NCBI RefSeq assembly: GCF_900104685.1
Contig: NZ_LT629755.1
Coordinates: 682,001-746,000 of the forward strand
Source: Agromyces flavus
GTDB taxonomy: Bacteria > Actinomycetota > Actinomycetes > Actinomycetales > Microbacteriaceae
DNA length: 64,000 bases
Reading direction: 5' to 3'
The notes below the pieces were generated by a model, which worked only from the letters and a program-made list of their open reading frames with translations, was not told where the DNA came from and ran no database searches. This document shows positions 1-8,123 of this stretch, in pieces. The position numbers were made by a program, and so were the translations under genes. Position 1 is the stretch's first letter. Every line of letters begins with the position of its first letter.

Positions 1-1
1 G

Positions 2-433
2 TTCTACACCGCCACGGGCGCCGGCACGGCGGTCTCCGACGGGGGGATGCCGCTGCGCTACGCGCCCGACGGGTCGGTCGCGCTCACGAGCGAGCCGAAG
101 GAGATGCGGCCGTTCGACTCGTTCGGCAAGAACCGCGAGTACGTGCTCGAGCGTGCCATCCGCACCGACTACGGCCTCGTGCGCGCCGCGGTCGGCGACC
201 GGCACGGCAACCTGCGGTTCGAGAAGTCGACCCGCAACTTCAACCCGCTCGCCGGCATGGCCGGGCGGGTCACGATCGCCGAGGTCGACGAGCTCGTCGA
301 ACCGGGGGAGCTCGGGCCCGACGACATCCACCTGCCCGGCATCTACGTCGATCGCGTCGTGCAGCTCACGCCCGAGCAGGCCGCCGACCTGCCCATCGAG
401 AAGGTCACCACCCGCCCCAGGAAGGACACCTGA
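2..433 (+). CDS. 3-oxoacid CoA-transferase subunit A (5'-truncated)
   Basis: The C-terminal 143 residues of the A subunit of a 3-oxoacid (succinyl-CoA:3-ketoacid or 3-oxoadipate) CoA-transferase; the start lies before the window. The family-typical stretches FYTATGAGT, then ARNFNPL-type (here TRNFNPLAG) and [15 protein letters not shown] followed by [11 protein letters not shown] are all visible. The stop codon TGA shares one base with the ATG of the B subunit at 433, so the two are co-translated. The pair would transfer CoA onto a beta-keto acid at the end of an aromatic pathway, either acetoacetate or 3-oxoadipate. The substrate cannot be told from the sequence. Confidence 0.9.
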   Translation, partial: FYTATGAGTAVSDGGMPLRYAPDGSVALTSEPKEMRPFDSFGKNREYVLERAIRTDYGLVRAAVGDRHGNLRFEKSTRNFNPLAGMAGRVTIAEVDELVEPGELGPDDIHLPGIYVDRVVQLTPEQAADLPIEKVTTRPRKDT

Positions 434-1083
434 TGCCGCTGACCCGCGACGAGATGGCCGCGCGCGCGGCCCGCGAGCTCGAGGACGGCACGTACGTCAA
501 CCTCGGCATCGGCCTGCCGACGCTCATCCCGAACCACCTGCCCGAGGGCGTCGAGGTCGTGCTGCACTCCGAGAACGGGATCCTCGGCGTCGGCCCCTAC
601 CCGTGGGAGGGCGAGGAGGACCCCAAGCTCATCAACGCCGGCAAGGAGACCGTCACCGTCCTGCCCGGTGCGGCGTACTTCGACTCGTCGGCGAGCTTCG
701 GGATGATCCGGGGCGGCCGCATCACGACCGCGGTGCTGGGGGCGATGCAGGTCTCGGCGCACGGCGACATCGCCAACTGGGCGGTGCCCGGAAAGATGGT
801 CAAGGGCATGGGCGGCGCCATGGACCTCGTCAACGGCGCCGAGCGCGTGATCGTCGTCATGGAGCACGTCGCGAAGGACGGCTCGGCGAAGCTCGTCCAG
901 GAGTGCACGCTGCCGCTCACCGGGCGCCGGTGCGTCGACCGGATCATCACCGACCTCGCCGTGTTCGACGTGACCGACGACGGCTTCGTGCTCGTCGAGC
1001 TCTCGCCCGGCGTCACGGTCGAGCACGTGACGGATGCCACGGGCGCGCCGTTCACGGTCGCCGACTCCATCCCCTCGCCCTGA
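433..1083 (+). CDS. 3-oxoacid CoA-transferase subunit B
   Basis: 216 residues, the usual length for the B subunit. The catalytic glutamate that forms the enzyme-CoA thioester sits in SENGILG (Glu47). The glycine-rich segment [13 protein letters not shown] and a later CTLPLTG are family hallmarks. It is translated directly after subunit A with a one-base overlap, so the two form one heteromeric enzyme. By context it activates the keto-acid product of the neighbouring aromatic degradation genes. It could be ScoB (acetoacetate) or PcaJ (3-oxoadipate), and I cannot decide which. It is convergent with the cupin gene that follows, with 24 bases between them. Confidence 0.92.
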   Translation: MPLTRDEMAARAARELEDGTYVNLGIGLPTLIPNHLPEGVEVVLHSENGILGVGPYPWEGEEDPKLINAGKETVTVLPGAAYFDSSASFGMIRGGRITTAVLGAMQVSAHGDIANWAVPGKMVKGMGGAMDLVNGAERVIVVMEHVAKDGSAKLVQECTLPLTGRRCVDRIITDLAVFDVTDDGFVLVELSPGVTVEHVTDATGAPFTVADSIPSP

Positions 1084-1107
1084 CGTCGGCGAACCCGGCA
1101 CAGCGGG

Positions 1108-1455
1108 TCAGCGTGCGCGCTCGGGCCCCCGGGTGGGCTCGATGCTGGTCACGGTCGTGAGCAGGAACACCGAGTCCTCGAGCGCGAGCACCGAGTGCCG
1201 GTCGTGGGTCAGCACGTCGAGCCGGCCCTGGTCGATCTCGGCCATGTCCTGCCCGGTCACGCGGACACGCCCCTCCAGGACCTGGATGCTCGCGGCAGCG
1301 GGCGCATTGTGCTCGCCGAGCTCCACGCCGTCGCGCAGCGCGATGATGGTCTGGCGCATGGGCCCGTCGCGGAGGATCAGCTCAGCGCTGCGCCCGTGCT
1401 CGTCGGCGAGCGCGACATCCAGGTGCTTCCGAGCGAGGGCGACGAGGTCGGCCAT
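1108..1455 (-). CDS. small cupin-domain protein
   Basis: 115 residues forming a single small cupin barrel. The start ATG at 1455 is chosen because GGAGGACT lies just upstream; a longer reading frame exists but lacks cupin similarity in front. The middle carries the cupin core (GEHNAP, then VLEGRVRVTG and LTHDRHSVLALED), but the histidine set of metal-dependent cupin dioxygenases is incomplete, so it may be a binding or accessory protein and not a ring-cleaving enzyme. It lies 58 bases downstream of the SDR gene on the same strand and is probably co-transcribed with it. Confidence 0.75.
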   Translation of the reverse strand: MADLVALARKHLDVALADEHGRSAELILRDGPMRQTIIALRDGVELGEHNAPAAASIQVLEGRVRVTGQDMAEIDQGRLDVLTHDRHSVLALEDSVFLLTTVTSIEPTRGPERAR

Positions 1456-1513
1456 GGGAGTCCTCCGTCCGAACGGCGTGCGTCCAGTATGCCAACGCGG
1501 CGTCGGTGCCGCC

Positions 1514-2314
1514 TCAGTCCGCCACGAGCGTGCCGCCGTCGATGACGATGTTCTGGCCGGTGACGAATGCGCCGGCGGATGACGCGAGCCAGACGACCGC
1601 GCCGGCGACCTCGTCGACGCGACCGAACCGTCCCAGCGGGGTGCGTTCTCGACGCTCCGTGGCGACACCGGGATCCTCCGTGATCGGCCGGGCGAAGTCG
1701 GTCGCGATCACGCCGGGCGAGATGGCGTTGGCGCGGACGCCTGCGTGTCCCCACTGGACTGCGAGGTTCCGGACGAGCTGCGCGTTGGCGGCCTTCGTGA
1801 TGCCGTACCCCGAGAGGACCCGGTTGCCGCGCAGGCCCGCGAGGCTCGACATGACGAGGAACGCGCCGCCGCCGCCGTCGGCGATGACCGGCACGGCCGC
1901 GTTCGCGAGCTCGGCGATCGACCGCACGTGCAGCGCGTACATGCGGTCCAGCGCATCGAGGTCGATCGGGCCGTGCGCGTCGAGGGCGGCCCCCGCGTTC
2001 GCCACGACGGTGTCGAGGCGTCCCCACCGGTCGACCGCGGCGTCGACGACGACCTGCGCCGAACCGGGGGCGGCGAGGTCGGTCTCGAGACCCACGACCT
2101 CGAGCCCGCGTTCGCGCAGGGCGGCGCCGACGCTCTCCGGATCGGATTCGGGCAGACCGGCGATCAGCACCCGCGCGCCCGCCGCGGCGAGCGCTTCGGC
2201 GGCCGCTCGTCCGATTCCCGACGACCCGCCGGTCACGATCGCGACCTGCCCGTGGCACGAGAACAGCCGGGCGGGGTCGAGCGGCGACCGCGGGTCGTCG
2301 TCGGGTCCGGTCAT
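1514..2314 (-). CDS. SDR family oxidoreductase
   Basis: A 266-residue classical short-chain dehydrogenase. The NAD(P)-binding motif TGGSSGIG is at residues 28-35, NAG follows in the middle, and the catalytic pair is Tyr170-x3-Lys174 (YGITK) with a Ser in VMSSLAG ahead of it. The C-terminus GQNIVIDGG is typical of the FabG-like group. The ATG at 2314 is preferred over upstream starts because AGGAGG precedes it. It is divergent from a second SDR and forms an operon with the cupin gene. Its likely role is oxidation or reduction of a hydroxyl or keto intermediate in the aromatic pathway; the substrate is unknown. Confidence 0.9.
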   Translation of the reverse strand: MTGPDDDPRSPLDPARLFSCHGQVAIVTGGSSGIGRAAAEALAAAGARVLIAGLPESDPESVGAALRERGLEVVGLETDLAAPGSAQVVVDAAVDRWGRLDTVVANAGAALDAHGPIDLDALDRMYALHVRSIAELANAAVPVIADGGGGAFLVMSSLAGLRGNRVLSGYGITKAANAQLVRNLAVQWGHAGVRANAISPGVIATDFARPITEDPGVATERRERTPLGRFGRVDEVAGAVVWLASSAGAFVTGQNIVIDGGTLVAD

Positions 2315-2379
2315 GCGTTCCTGCCTCCTGCCTGCACACAGCGTACGGATGGCGCACGCCGACGCGTCATCGCGATCCG

Positions 2380-2394
2380 TGATGGGACGCATCA
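2380..2394. promoter_or_regulatory. candidate operator TGATG-N5-CATCA (copy 1)
   Basis: An inverted repeat, TGATGGGACGCATCA, in the gap between the two divergent SDR genes. The same arms and spacing recur in the longer palindrome at 4795-4813, in front of the FAH-hydrolase operon. A second overlapping palindrome, CGCAT-C-ATGCG, covers 2388-2398. The binding protein is unknown; the LysR regulator at 10181 is the only regulator gene in this region. Confidence 0.4.
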
Positions 2395-2451
2395 TGCGGT
2401 CGCGTGCACGAGACGATGGAACCTCGGACGTTCGCAGGGAAGGGGCCGCCG

Positions 2452-3210
2452 ATGGGTTCGCACGAGGACCGGACGTACGTGGTCACGGGCGCGGCATCCG
2501 GGATCGGCGCGGCGACCGCCGCCGCACTCGCCGACGCGGGCGCGCGCGTGATCGCCGCCGACCTTGCCTGGGATGGCGCGCCGTCGCCCGGCGACGTCGA
2601 GCGGGTCCGTCTCGACGTGAGTCAGCCGGGCGAATGGGTCGTCCTGGCCGAGCAGCTCAGGCCGGCGGGCGGCGAGCCGTCCATCGACGGACTCGTCAAC
2701 GCCGCCGGGATCACCCGACGTGCCCGGTTGCACGACGCCACGGCCGACGACTTCGCCGCGGCGTTCGCCGTGAACGCGACCGGTCCGGCACTCGGCATCC
2801 AGGCACTCGCGCCCCTCATGCGCGACGGCGCCTCCATCGTGAACGTCGGCTCGGCCGCCGGCACGATGGCGCACTACGGCATCGCCTACGGCGCGAGCAA
2901 ATGGGCGCTGCGCGGCATCACCAAGACCGCTGCGATGGAACTCGGGCCGCGCGGCATCCGGGTCAACCTCGTCAGCCCCGGCTTCATCGAGACGCCGATG
3001 ACCGCGAGCGCACCGGTCGCGTTCCGCGACGCGAACCTCGTGGCGACGCCGCTCGCCCGCACCGGCACGCCCGCCCAGGTCGCGGCGGTGATCGTGCACC
3101 TGCTCTCACCGGATGCCGCGTTCGTGACCGCGACGGAGATCGCCGTCGACGGCGGGCTGACCGGACACGGCGGCGGGCTGCCGATCGCGCGCGCGCTCAC
3201 GGGCGACTGA
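2452..3210 (+). CDS. SDR family oxidoreductase
   Basis: 252 residues from the ATG at 2452, chosen because GGGAAGGGG lies just upstream; GTG 2404 and ATG 2416 are in frame but have no ribosome binding site. The cofactor motif VTGAASGIG is at about residues 11-19, NAAG is present, and the catalytic Tyr146-x3-Lys150 lies in YGASK. The C-terminal segment ending in AVDGGLTG is typical of 3-oxoacyl/2-deoxygluconate-type SDRs. It is divergent from the SDR at 1514-2314 and followed by the exporter gene. It probably acts on a hydroxy acid in the same pathway; the substrate cannot be assigned. Confidence 0.88.
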   Translation: MGSHEDRTYVVTGAASGIGAATAAALADAGARVIAADLAWDGAPSPGDVERVRLDVSQPGEWVVLAEQLRPAGGEPSIDGLVNAAGITRRARLHDATADDFAAAFAVNATGPALGIQALAPLMRDGASIVNVGSAAGTMAHYGIAYGASKWALRGITKTAAMELGPRGIRVNLVSPGFIETPMTASAPVAFRDANLVATPLARTGTPAQVAAVIVHLLSPDAAFVTATEIAVDGGLTGHGGGLPIARALTGD

Positions 3211-3219
3211 CCAAAGTCA
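3208..3219. promoter_or_regulatory. short inverted repeat shared with 14028-14039
   Basis: TGACCAAAGTCA (TGAC-N4-GTCA) overlaps the SDR stop codon and sits 35 bases before the MFS start. The 12-mer GACCAAAGTCAC recurs in the ROK-Gfo/Idh intergenic region at 14028-14039. It may be a regulator site or a coincidence. Confidence 0.2.
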
Positions 3220-3254
3220 CTTCACAGGGCTGCATCCCGTGCTAGCAAGCCTGC

Positions 3255-4781
3255 ATGGGGGATTCGACGAGCGACACGACCACGGCGGCAACGAAGCGGT
3301 ACGCGCAGGGCGCACTCATCGCGACCTCGGTCTCGGCGTTGGTGGTGAACGCGAACACGTCGGCGGTGTCGATCCTGATCCCGGCGATCTCCGAGGACAC
3401 GGGCACGCCGACCGACACCCTCCAGTGGGCGGTCACGGGCTACTCGCTCGTCGGCGCCGCGGTGATCGTGACCTCCGGGGCGCTCGGCGACGTGTTCGGA
3501 CGGCGGAAGATCTTCCTCGGCGGCCTGTTCCTGTTCATCGCGTCGTGCGTGCTCATCGCGCTGTCCCAGGAGGGCATCGGCGTGATCGCGGGCCGGTGCA
3601 TCCAGGGCGCGTCGGGCGCGACGATCCTCGCCTGCGGCATGAGCCTCCTGTCGGCGTCGAACACCGGCAAGGCGCAGTTGCGAGCCGTGACGCTGTGGGG
3701 TGCGGCATCCGCGATCGGCGCGGCGGCCGGGCCGCTCGTCGGCGGTCTGCTCGCCTCGACGCTCGGATGGCAGGGCTTGTTCTGGATCGACGCGGCGATC
3801 GCCGCCGCCTGCGTGCCGCTGACCTTCGTGGCCGTGCAGGAGTCGAGCGACCCGAACCGGTCGCGTTCGATCGACTGGACGGGGACCGTGCTCATCGCCG
3901 CGATCCTGGCGCCGCTGATCTTCGGACTCACCAACGGCAGCGCGTGGGGCTGGGCATCGCTGCCCACGTTGTCGTGCTTCGCGATCACGATCCTCGCCGC
4001 CGTCGGATTCGTGCTGGTGGAGCGGCGGGTGAAGGCGCCGCTGCTCGACCTCAGCCTGCTCCGCAACAAGATCCTCGTCGGGGCGACGCTGTCGATCCTG
4101 CTCGGCTCGGGGACGGTGAACGCCATCATGTACGTCGTCAGCCTCTACTTCCAGGACCCGGCGACGCTCGACATGGATGCGTTCCAGGCGGGCCTCGCGA
4201 CACTGCCGGTGGCGGCGGCCGCGGTCGTCATCGCTCCGCTCATCACGCCGATCGTGGGCAGGATCGGCGCGCGCACGACGATCGCCGTGGGCTTCGTCAT
4301 CATGACGGTGTCATTCATCGCCCTCGCGTTCGTCCAGGCGAGCTGGACCTACGCGCTGTTCGTGCTCCCGCTCATCGGCGTGGCGGCCGGGATGAGCCTG
4401 CAGAACGGCCCGTGCTCGTCGCTCTCGACGGCATGCGTCGAACCGGGCGAGGTGGGCGCCGCCTCGGGCATCTCCAACATGGCGCGGTACGTGGGCGCGG
4501 CGGTGATGACCGCCATCGTCGCATCGGTCTACAGCGGCGTGACCGCGCGTCGGGTCGACGCCGGCGAATCCGACGCGGAGGCGCTCGCGGAGGCGTTCTC
4601 GTGGTCGTCGATCGCGATGGGCATCTGGTGCGCGCTCGGCATCGCGCTCGCGTTGCTCGTGGCGCGCCACGTGACCCGTCGGCCGACGGAGTTCGAGGCC
4701 GCAGCGGCCGCGGCATCGACCTCGCACACGCTCACGCCGCCCGACGCGGTCGAAGCGGGAGCGGGCGCCGCCCCGCGCTGA
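3255..4781 (+). CDS. MFS transporter, DHA2 (EmrB/QacA-like) type
   Basis: 508 residues, the size of a 14-helix drug/proton antiporter. The loop between helices 2 and 3 carries the major-facilitator signature GALGDVFGRRK, and motif C appears as GPLVGGLLA near residue 160. Alternating hydrophobic segments continue to about residue 475, and the tail is rich in Ala and Thr. It sits between the SDR and the FAH-hydrolase operon, so it is more likely to move the aromatic substrate or a toxic intermediate of this pathway than to be a general drug pump. Import or export cannot be told from the sequence. Confidence 0.88.
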   Translation: MGDSTSDTTTAATKRYAQGALIATSVSALVVNANTSAVSILIPAISEDTGTPTDTLQWAVTGYSLVGAAVIVTSGALGDVFGRRKIFLGGLFLFIASCVLIALSQEGIGVIAGRCIQGASGATILACGMSLLSASNTGKAQLRAVTLWGAASAIGAAAGPLVGGLLASTLGWQGLFWIDAAIAAACVPLTFVAVQESSDPNRSRSIDWTGTVLIAAILAPLIFGLTNGSAWGWASLPTLSCFAITILAAVGFVLVERRVKAPLLDLSLLRNKILVGATLSILLGSGTVNAIMYVVSLYFQDPATLDMDAFQAGLATLPVAAAAVVIAPLITPIVGRIGARTTIAVGFVIMTVSFIALAFVQASWTYALFVLPLIGVAAGMSLQNGPCSSLSTACVEPGEVGAASGISNMARYVGAAVMTAIVASVYSGVTARRVDAGESDAEALAEAFSWSSIAMGIWCALGIALALLVARHVTRRPTEFEAAAAAASTSHTLTPPDAVEAGAGAAPR

Positions 4782-4794
4782 GCTCATCAGCGGT

Positions 4795-4813
4795 GATGAT
4801 GGACTCCATCATC
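4795..4813. promoter_or_regulatory. 19-bp palindromic operator candidate (copy 2)
   Basis: GATGATGGACTCCATCATC is a palindrome with 9-base arms around a single central C. It lies between the exporter stop (4781) and the first FAH-hydrolase start (4897). There is no T-run, so it is not a terminator. The inner TGATG-N5-CATCA matches the site at 2380-2394. This is the expected position for the operator of the 4897-10170 operon. Confidence 0.5.
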
Positions 4814-4896
4814 GATCGCCCCTTCACTGATACCGGTCGACGCGTTTGACTGGATCCACGCCGCCCATCGCTGCGCGCGTGATTGGAGACCCACCC

Positions 4897-5895
4897 GTGA
4901 CATCGTCGTCCGCCGGCCTGACCGCCCCCTTCGCGATCGTCCGCTTCCGTCCCGACGGGTCGGCGGTCGAGTCGGAGCCCCGGCTCGGGCTCGTCGCGGG
5001 GGAGCGCGTGCGCGAGATCGGGCCCGATGAGCTCGGCGCCGGCGACCTCAACGCGTTCCTCGCCGAGGCGCCCGAGTCGTGGGGGCGACTGCGCCGCATC
5101 GCCGAGCAGGCGGACGGCACGTGGCATCCGCTCGCCGACGTCACGCTCACGGCGCCCGTCACGCCGCGCCAGGTGCTGCAGACCGGCGCGAACTACCGCA
5201 CGCACGTCATCGACCTCGTCGCGGCCGGCCGTGCGAAGAACGACCCGCGCCCGATCGAGGAACTGCGCGAGTGGGCGGCCGAGATGATGGACCGCCGCGC
5301 GCGAGAGGGCACCCCGTACTTCTTCATCGGCCTGCCCGCGGCCGTGGTCGGCGACGACGTCGACCTCGTGCTGCCGGGCTACAGCGACCAGCACGACTGG
5401 GAGCTCGAGCTCGCCGTCGTCATCGGCAAGGCCGCCTACCGCGTCGACCGCGACCACGCCCTCGAGCACGTCGCCGGCTACACCATCGTCAACGACATCA
5501 CGACGCGCGACCTCGTGTTCCGCGAGGACATGAAGGAGATCGGCACCGACTGGTACCGCGGCAAGAACGCCCCGGGCTTCCTCCCGACGGGCCCGTTCCT
5601 CGTGCCGGCCGAGTTCGTCGCGAACCCCGGCGAACTGCACCTCGAGCTCAAACTCAACGGCGACACGATGCAGGATGCCACGACCTCCGACCTGCTCTTC
5701 GACCTGCCGGCGCTCATCGCCGGGGCCTCGCAGAACATGCCGCTGCTGCCCGGCGACCTGCTGCTCACGGGCAGCCCGGCGGGCAACGGCATCGTGCACG
5801 GCCGGATGCTGCGCGACGGCGACGTCATGGTCGGCGCCATCGAGGGACTCGGCGCGCAGACGGTGCGCGCGGTCGCCGAGGCGGGGTCGCGATGA
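4897..5895 (+). CDS. fumarylacetoacetate hydrolase family protein
   Basis: 332 residues from the GTG at 4897, which has GGAG eight bases upstream; a TTG at 4846 is in frame but has no ribosome binding site. This is the FAH fold (acylpyruvate hydrolase, fumarylacetoacetase or hydratase-decarboxylase). Metal ligands of the family are visible as Glu169-x-Glu171 in WELELAV and Asp200 in VNDITTRD. Such enzymes hydrolyse a C-C bond of a diketo acid or hydrate a dienoate late in ring-cleavage pathways. It is the first gene of a tightly spaced operon and overlaps the next gene by four bases. A second FAH-fold gene lies at 9187. Confidence 0.88.
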   Translation: MTSSSAGLTAPFAIVRFRPDGSAVESEPRLGLVAGERVREIGPDELGAGDLNAFLAEAPESWGRLRRIAEQADGTWHPLADVTLTAPVTPRQVLQTGANYRTHVIDLVAAGRAKNDPRPIEELREWAAEMMDRRAREGTPYFFIGLPAAVVGDDVDLVLPGYSDQHDWELELAVVIGKAAYRVDRDHALEHVAGYTIVNDITTRDLVFREDMKEIGTDWYRGKNAPGFLPTGPFLVPAEFVANPGELHLELKLNGDTMQDATTSDLLFDLPALIAGASQNMPLLPGDLLLTGSPAGNGIVHGRMLRDGDVMVGAIEGLGAQTVRAVAEAGSR

Positions 5896-6959
5896 GCACC
5901 CCGGACGCGAGGGTCGAGGAGGCGCCCCGGCGCCGTCTCGAAACCCGTACCACGCCCACCGAGGATCCGGCGCGGCTCGATCGCACGGACCCCGCCCGCC
6001 ACGTCGCAGAGGCCGCCGAGGCGTACCGCAACTGGGGTCGCTGGGGCGAGGACGACCGCCTCGGCACGCTCAACTTCATCGGCGACGCCGAGCGCGCACG
6101 TGCCGCCGGCCTCGTGCGGCGCGGCGCGAGCTTCTCGCTCTCGCAGCCGTTCGACATGAACGGCCCGCAGCAGGGCTGGCGCCGGCGCACGAACCCGGTG
6201 CACACCATGCTCGACACCGGCACCGACGCGGCGGCCGGCACGCAGGGCTTCCCGCACGGCCTCGGCGGCGCCGACGACGTCATCGCCATGCCCCTCCAGT
6301 GCTCCACGCAGTGGGACGGGCTCGGGCACATCTTCGACCACGGCGTCGCGTGGAACGGCCGGCCTGCGGGGCAGGTGGTCACGAGCGACGGCGACCTCGT
6401 CACGGGCATCGAGCACGCGGCATCCGCCCTCGTCGGACGCGGGGTCCTGCTCGACGTCGGCCGGTACCTGCGGCCCGAGGCCTCAGAGGACGGCCCCGCG
6501 GGCGAACTGCCCGAGGGGTACGCGATCACGACCGCCGACCTCGAGGCGTGCATCGCCGCTCAGGGCGCGACGAGCGCCGTCGGTCGCGGCGATCTCGTGC
6601 TCGTCCGCACGGGCCGCTACGCCCGCGCCCTCCGCGACGGCTGGAACGGCTACGCCGGCGGTCCGAGCGCAGGGCTCTCGTTCACCACAGCCGGATGGCT
6701 CCACCGCACCGAGATCGCGGCGATCGCGACCGACACGTGGGGCTTCGAGGTACGGCCGAACGAGTTCGACGACGCGTTCCAGCCCCTGCACCAGGTCGTG
6801 ATCCCGAACATGGGGCTCACGATCGGCGAGATGTGGGACCTCGAGGCGCTCGCCGCCGACTGCGCCGAGGACGGCGTGTACGAGTTCCTGCTCGTCGCCC
6901 CGCCGCTGCCGATCACCGGCGCGGTCGGCTCGCCCGTCAACCCCATCGCCCTGAAGTAA
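5892..6959 (+). CDS. cyclase-family (PF04199) metal hydrolase
   Basis: 355 residues. The core resembles the bacterial kynurenine formamidase / isatin hydrolase ('cyclase') family, long version. The signature region reads CSTQWDGLGHIFDHG at about residue 140. The canonical HxGTHxDxPxH metal motif is replaced by the TQWDGLGH variant seen in a subgroup of this family. These are metal-dependent hydrolases of amides, lactams or lactones. The first 45 residues are charged and probably disordered. The ATGA overlap with the upstream FAH gene shows translational coupling. It may open a ring-derived lactone or amide in the pathway; the substrate is not known. Confidence 0.8.
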   Translation: MSTPDARVEEAPRRRLETRTTPTEDPARLDRTDPARHVAEAAEAYRNWGRWGEDDRLGTLNFIGDAERARAAGLVRRGASFSLSQPFDMNGPQQGWRRRTNPVHTMLDTGTDAAAGTQGFPHGLGGADDVIAMPLQCSTQWDGLGHIFDHGVAWNGRPAGQVVTSDGDLVTGIEHAASALVGRGVLLDVGRYLRPEASEDGPAGELPEGYAITTADLEACIAAQGATSAVGRGDLVLVRTGRYARALRDGWNGYAGGPSAGLSFTTAGWLHRTEIAAIATDTWGFEVRPNEFDDAFQPLHQVVIPNMGLTIGEMWDLEALAADCAEDGVYEFLLVAPPLPITGAVGSPVNPIALK

Positions 6960-6989
6960 GCCCTGAGAACCCAACGGAGGGATCCCCTG

Positions 6990-8123
6990 ATGTCCGCTGT
7001 CTCCCGCGTCGCGATCGTCGGTTCCGGCGTCGCCGGCACCGCCGCCGCCATCCTGCTCGCCGAAGGAGGCGTCGAGGTCGACGTCTTCGAGAAGAAGCCC
7101 GACCTGTCGGCCCTCGGCTCGGGCATCACGCTGCAGGGAAACGCGCTGCGCGTGTTCGACCGGCTCGGCGTCTGGGACGAGGTCGAGCGAGCCGGCTACA
7201 GCTTCGACCAGACCGGCCTGCGCGCCCCCGGCCCCGACGCGCCCTTCATCGCGCAGATCCCCGACGCTCGGACGGGCGGCCCCGAGTATCCGGCGGTCGC
7301 CGGGATGTACCGCCCCGACCTCGCTCGCATCCTCGCCGACCGCGCGACCGAGCTGGGCGCCCGCATCCACTACGGCGCGACCGTGACGAGCTTCACGCAG
7401 GACGACGACGGCGTCGACGTGACCGTCTCGGACGGATCGACGGGCCGCTACGACCTGCTCATCGGCGCCGACGGCCTCAATTCCGACATCCGCAAGCAGC
7501 TCGGCATCGAGGTCGAGCCCGAGCGCACCGGCATGGGCATCTGGCGCGCCTTCGTGCCGCGCCCGAAGGACGTCACGCAGACCGACCTGTATTACGGCGG
7601 CCCCGTCTACATCGCGGGGTACACCCCGACGAGCGACGAGATGATGTACGCCTTCCTCGTCGAGCCCGCACAGGACCGGCACCTGTCGTCGCCCGAGGAG
7701 GGCGTCGAGGTGATGAAGGGCCTGTCGCAGGCGTACGGCGGGCCGTGGAACGAGATCCGCGAGTCGCTCGACGATGCGTCGCGCGTGAACTACACGTGGT
7801 TCACGAAGCACGTCGTGCCCGACGCGTGGAACCGCGGTCGTGCGGTCATCATCGGCGAGGCGGCGCACAGCTGCCCGCCCACGATTGCGCAGGGCGCGGC
7901 GCAGGCGGCCGAGGATGCGCTCGTGCTCTCCGAGCTGCTGCTCGAGCGCGACGAGGTCGACCAGTCCCTGTGGGACGAGTTCCACGCCCGGCGCCTGCCG
8001 CGTGCGACGGAGGTCGTCGAGGCGTCCGTGCAGCTCGGTCAGTGGCAGATCGACCACGTGCAGGATGCCGATGTGCCCGGCCTGATGCGGCGCGTCGCGA
8101 TGCTCGTGAGCCAGCCGGCATGA
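6990..8123 (+). CDS. FAD-dependent aromatic hydroxylase (group A monooxygenase)
   Basis: 377 residues with GGAGGG before the ATG. The N-terminal dinucleotide fold has Gly11-x-Gly13-x2-Gly16 (VGSGVAG) and an acidic end of strand 2 (VDVFEKK). The DG motif appears as GADGLNSDIR, and the second FAD motif as GEAAHSCPP near residue 290. This is the architecture of single-component NAD(P)H hydroxylases such as salicylate or 6-hydroxynicotinate 3-monooxygenase. It would add a ring hydroxyl, possibly with decarboxylation, before ring opening. No ring-cleavage dioxygenase is visible beside it. It overlaps the following amidohydrolase by four bases. Confidence 0.9.
   Translation: MSAVSRVAIVGSGVAGTAAAILLAEGGVEVDVFEKKPDLSALGSGITLQGNALRVFDRLGVWDEVERAGYSFDQTGLRAPGPDAPFIAQIPDARTGGPEYPAVAGMYRPDLARILADRATELGARIHYGATVTSFTQDDDGVDVTVSDGSTGRYDLLIGADGLNSDIRKQLGIEVEPERTGMGIWRAFVPRPKDVTQTDLYYGGPVYIAGYTPTSDEMMYAFLVEPAQDRHLSSPEEGVEVMKGLSQAYGGPWNEIRESLDDASRVNYTWFTKHVVPDAWNRGRAVIIGEAAHSCPPTIAQGAAQAAEDALVLSELLLERDEVDQSLWDEFHARRLPRATEVVEASVQLGQWQIDHVQDADVPGLMRRVAMLVSQPA

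Noticed and set aside
4795..4813. The palindrome as a transcription terminator
   Set aside because: No T-run follows on either strand, and the same motif occurs in another promoter region, so an operator is more likely.
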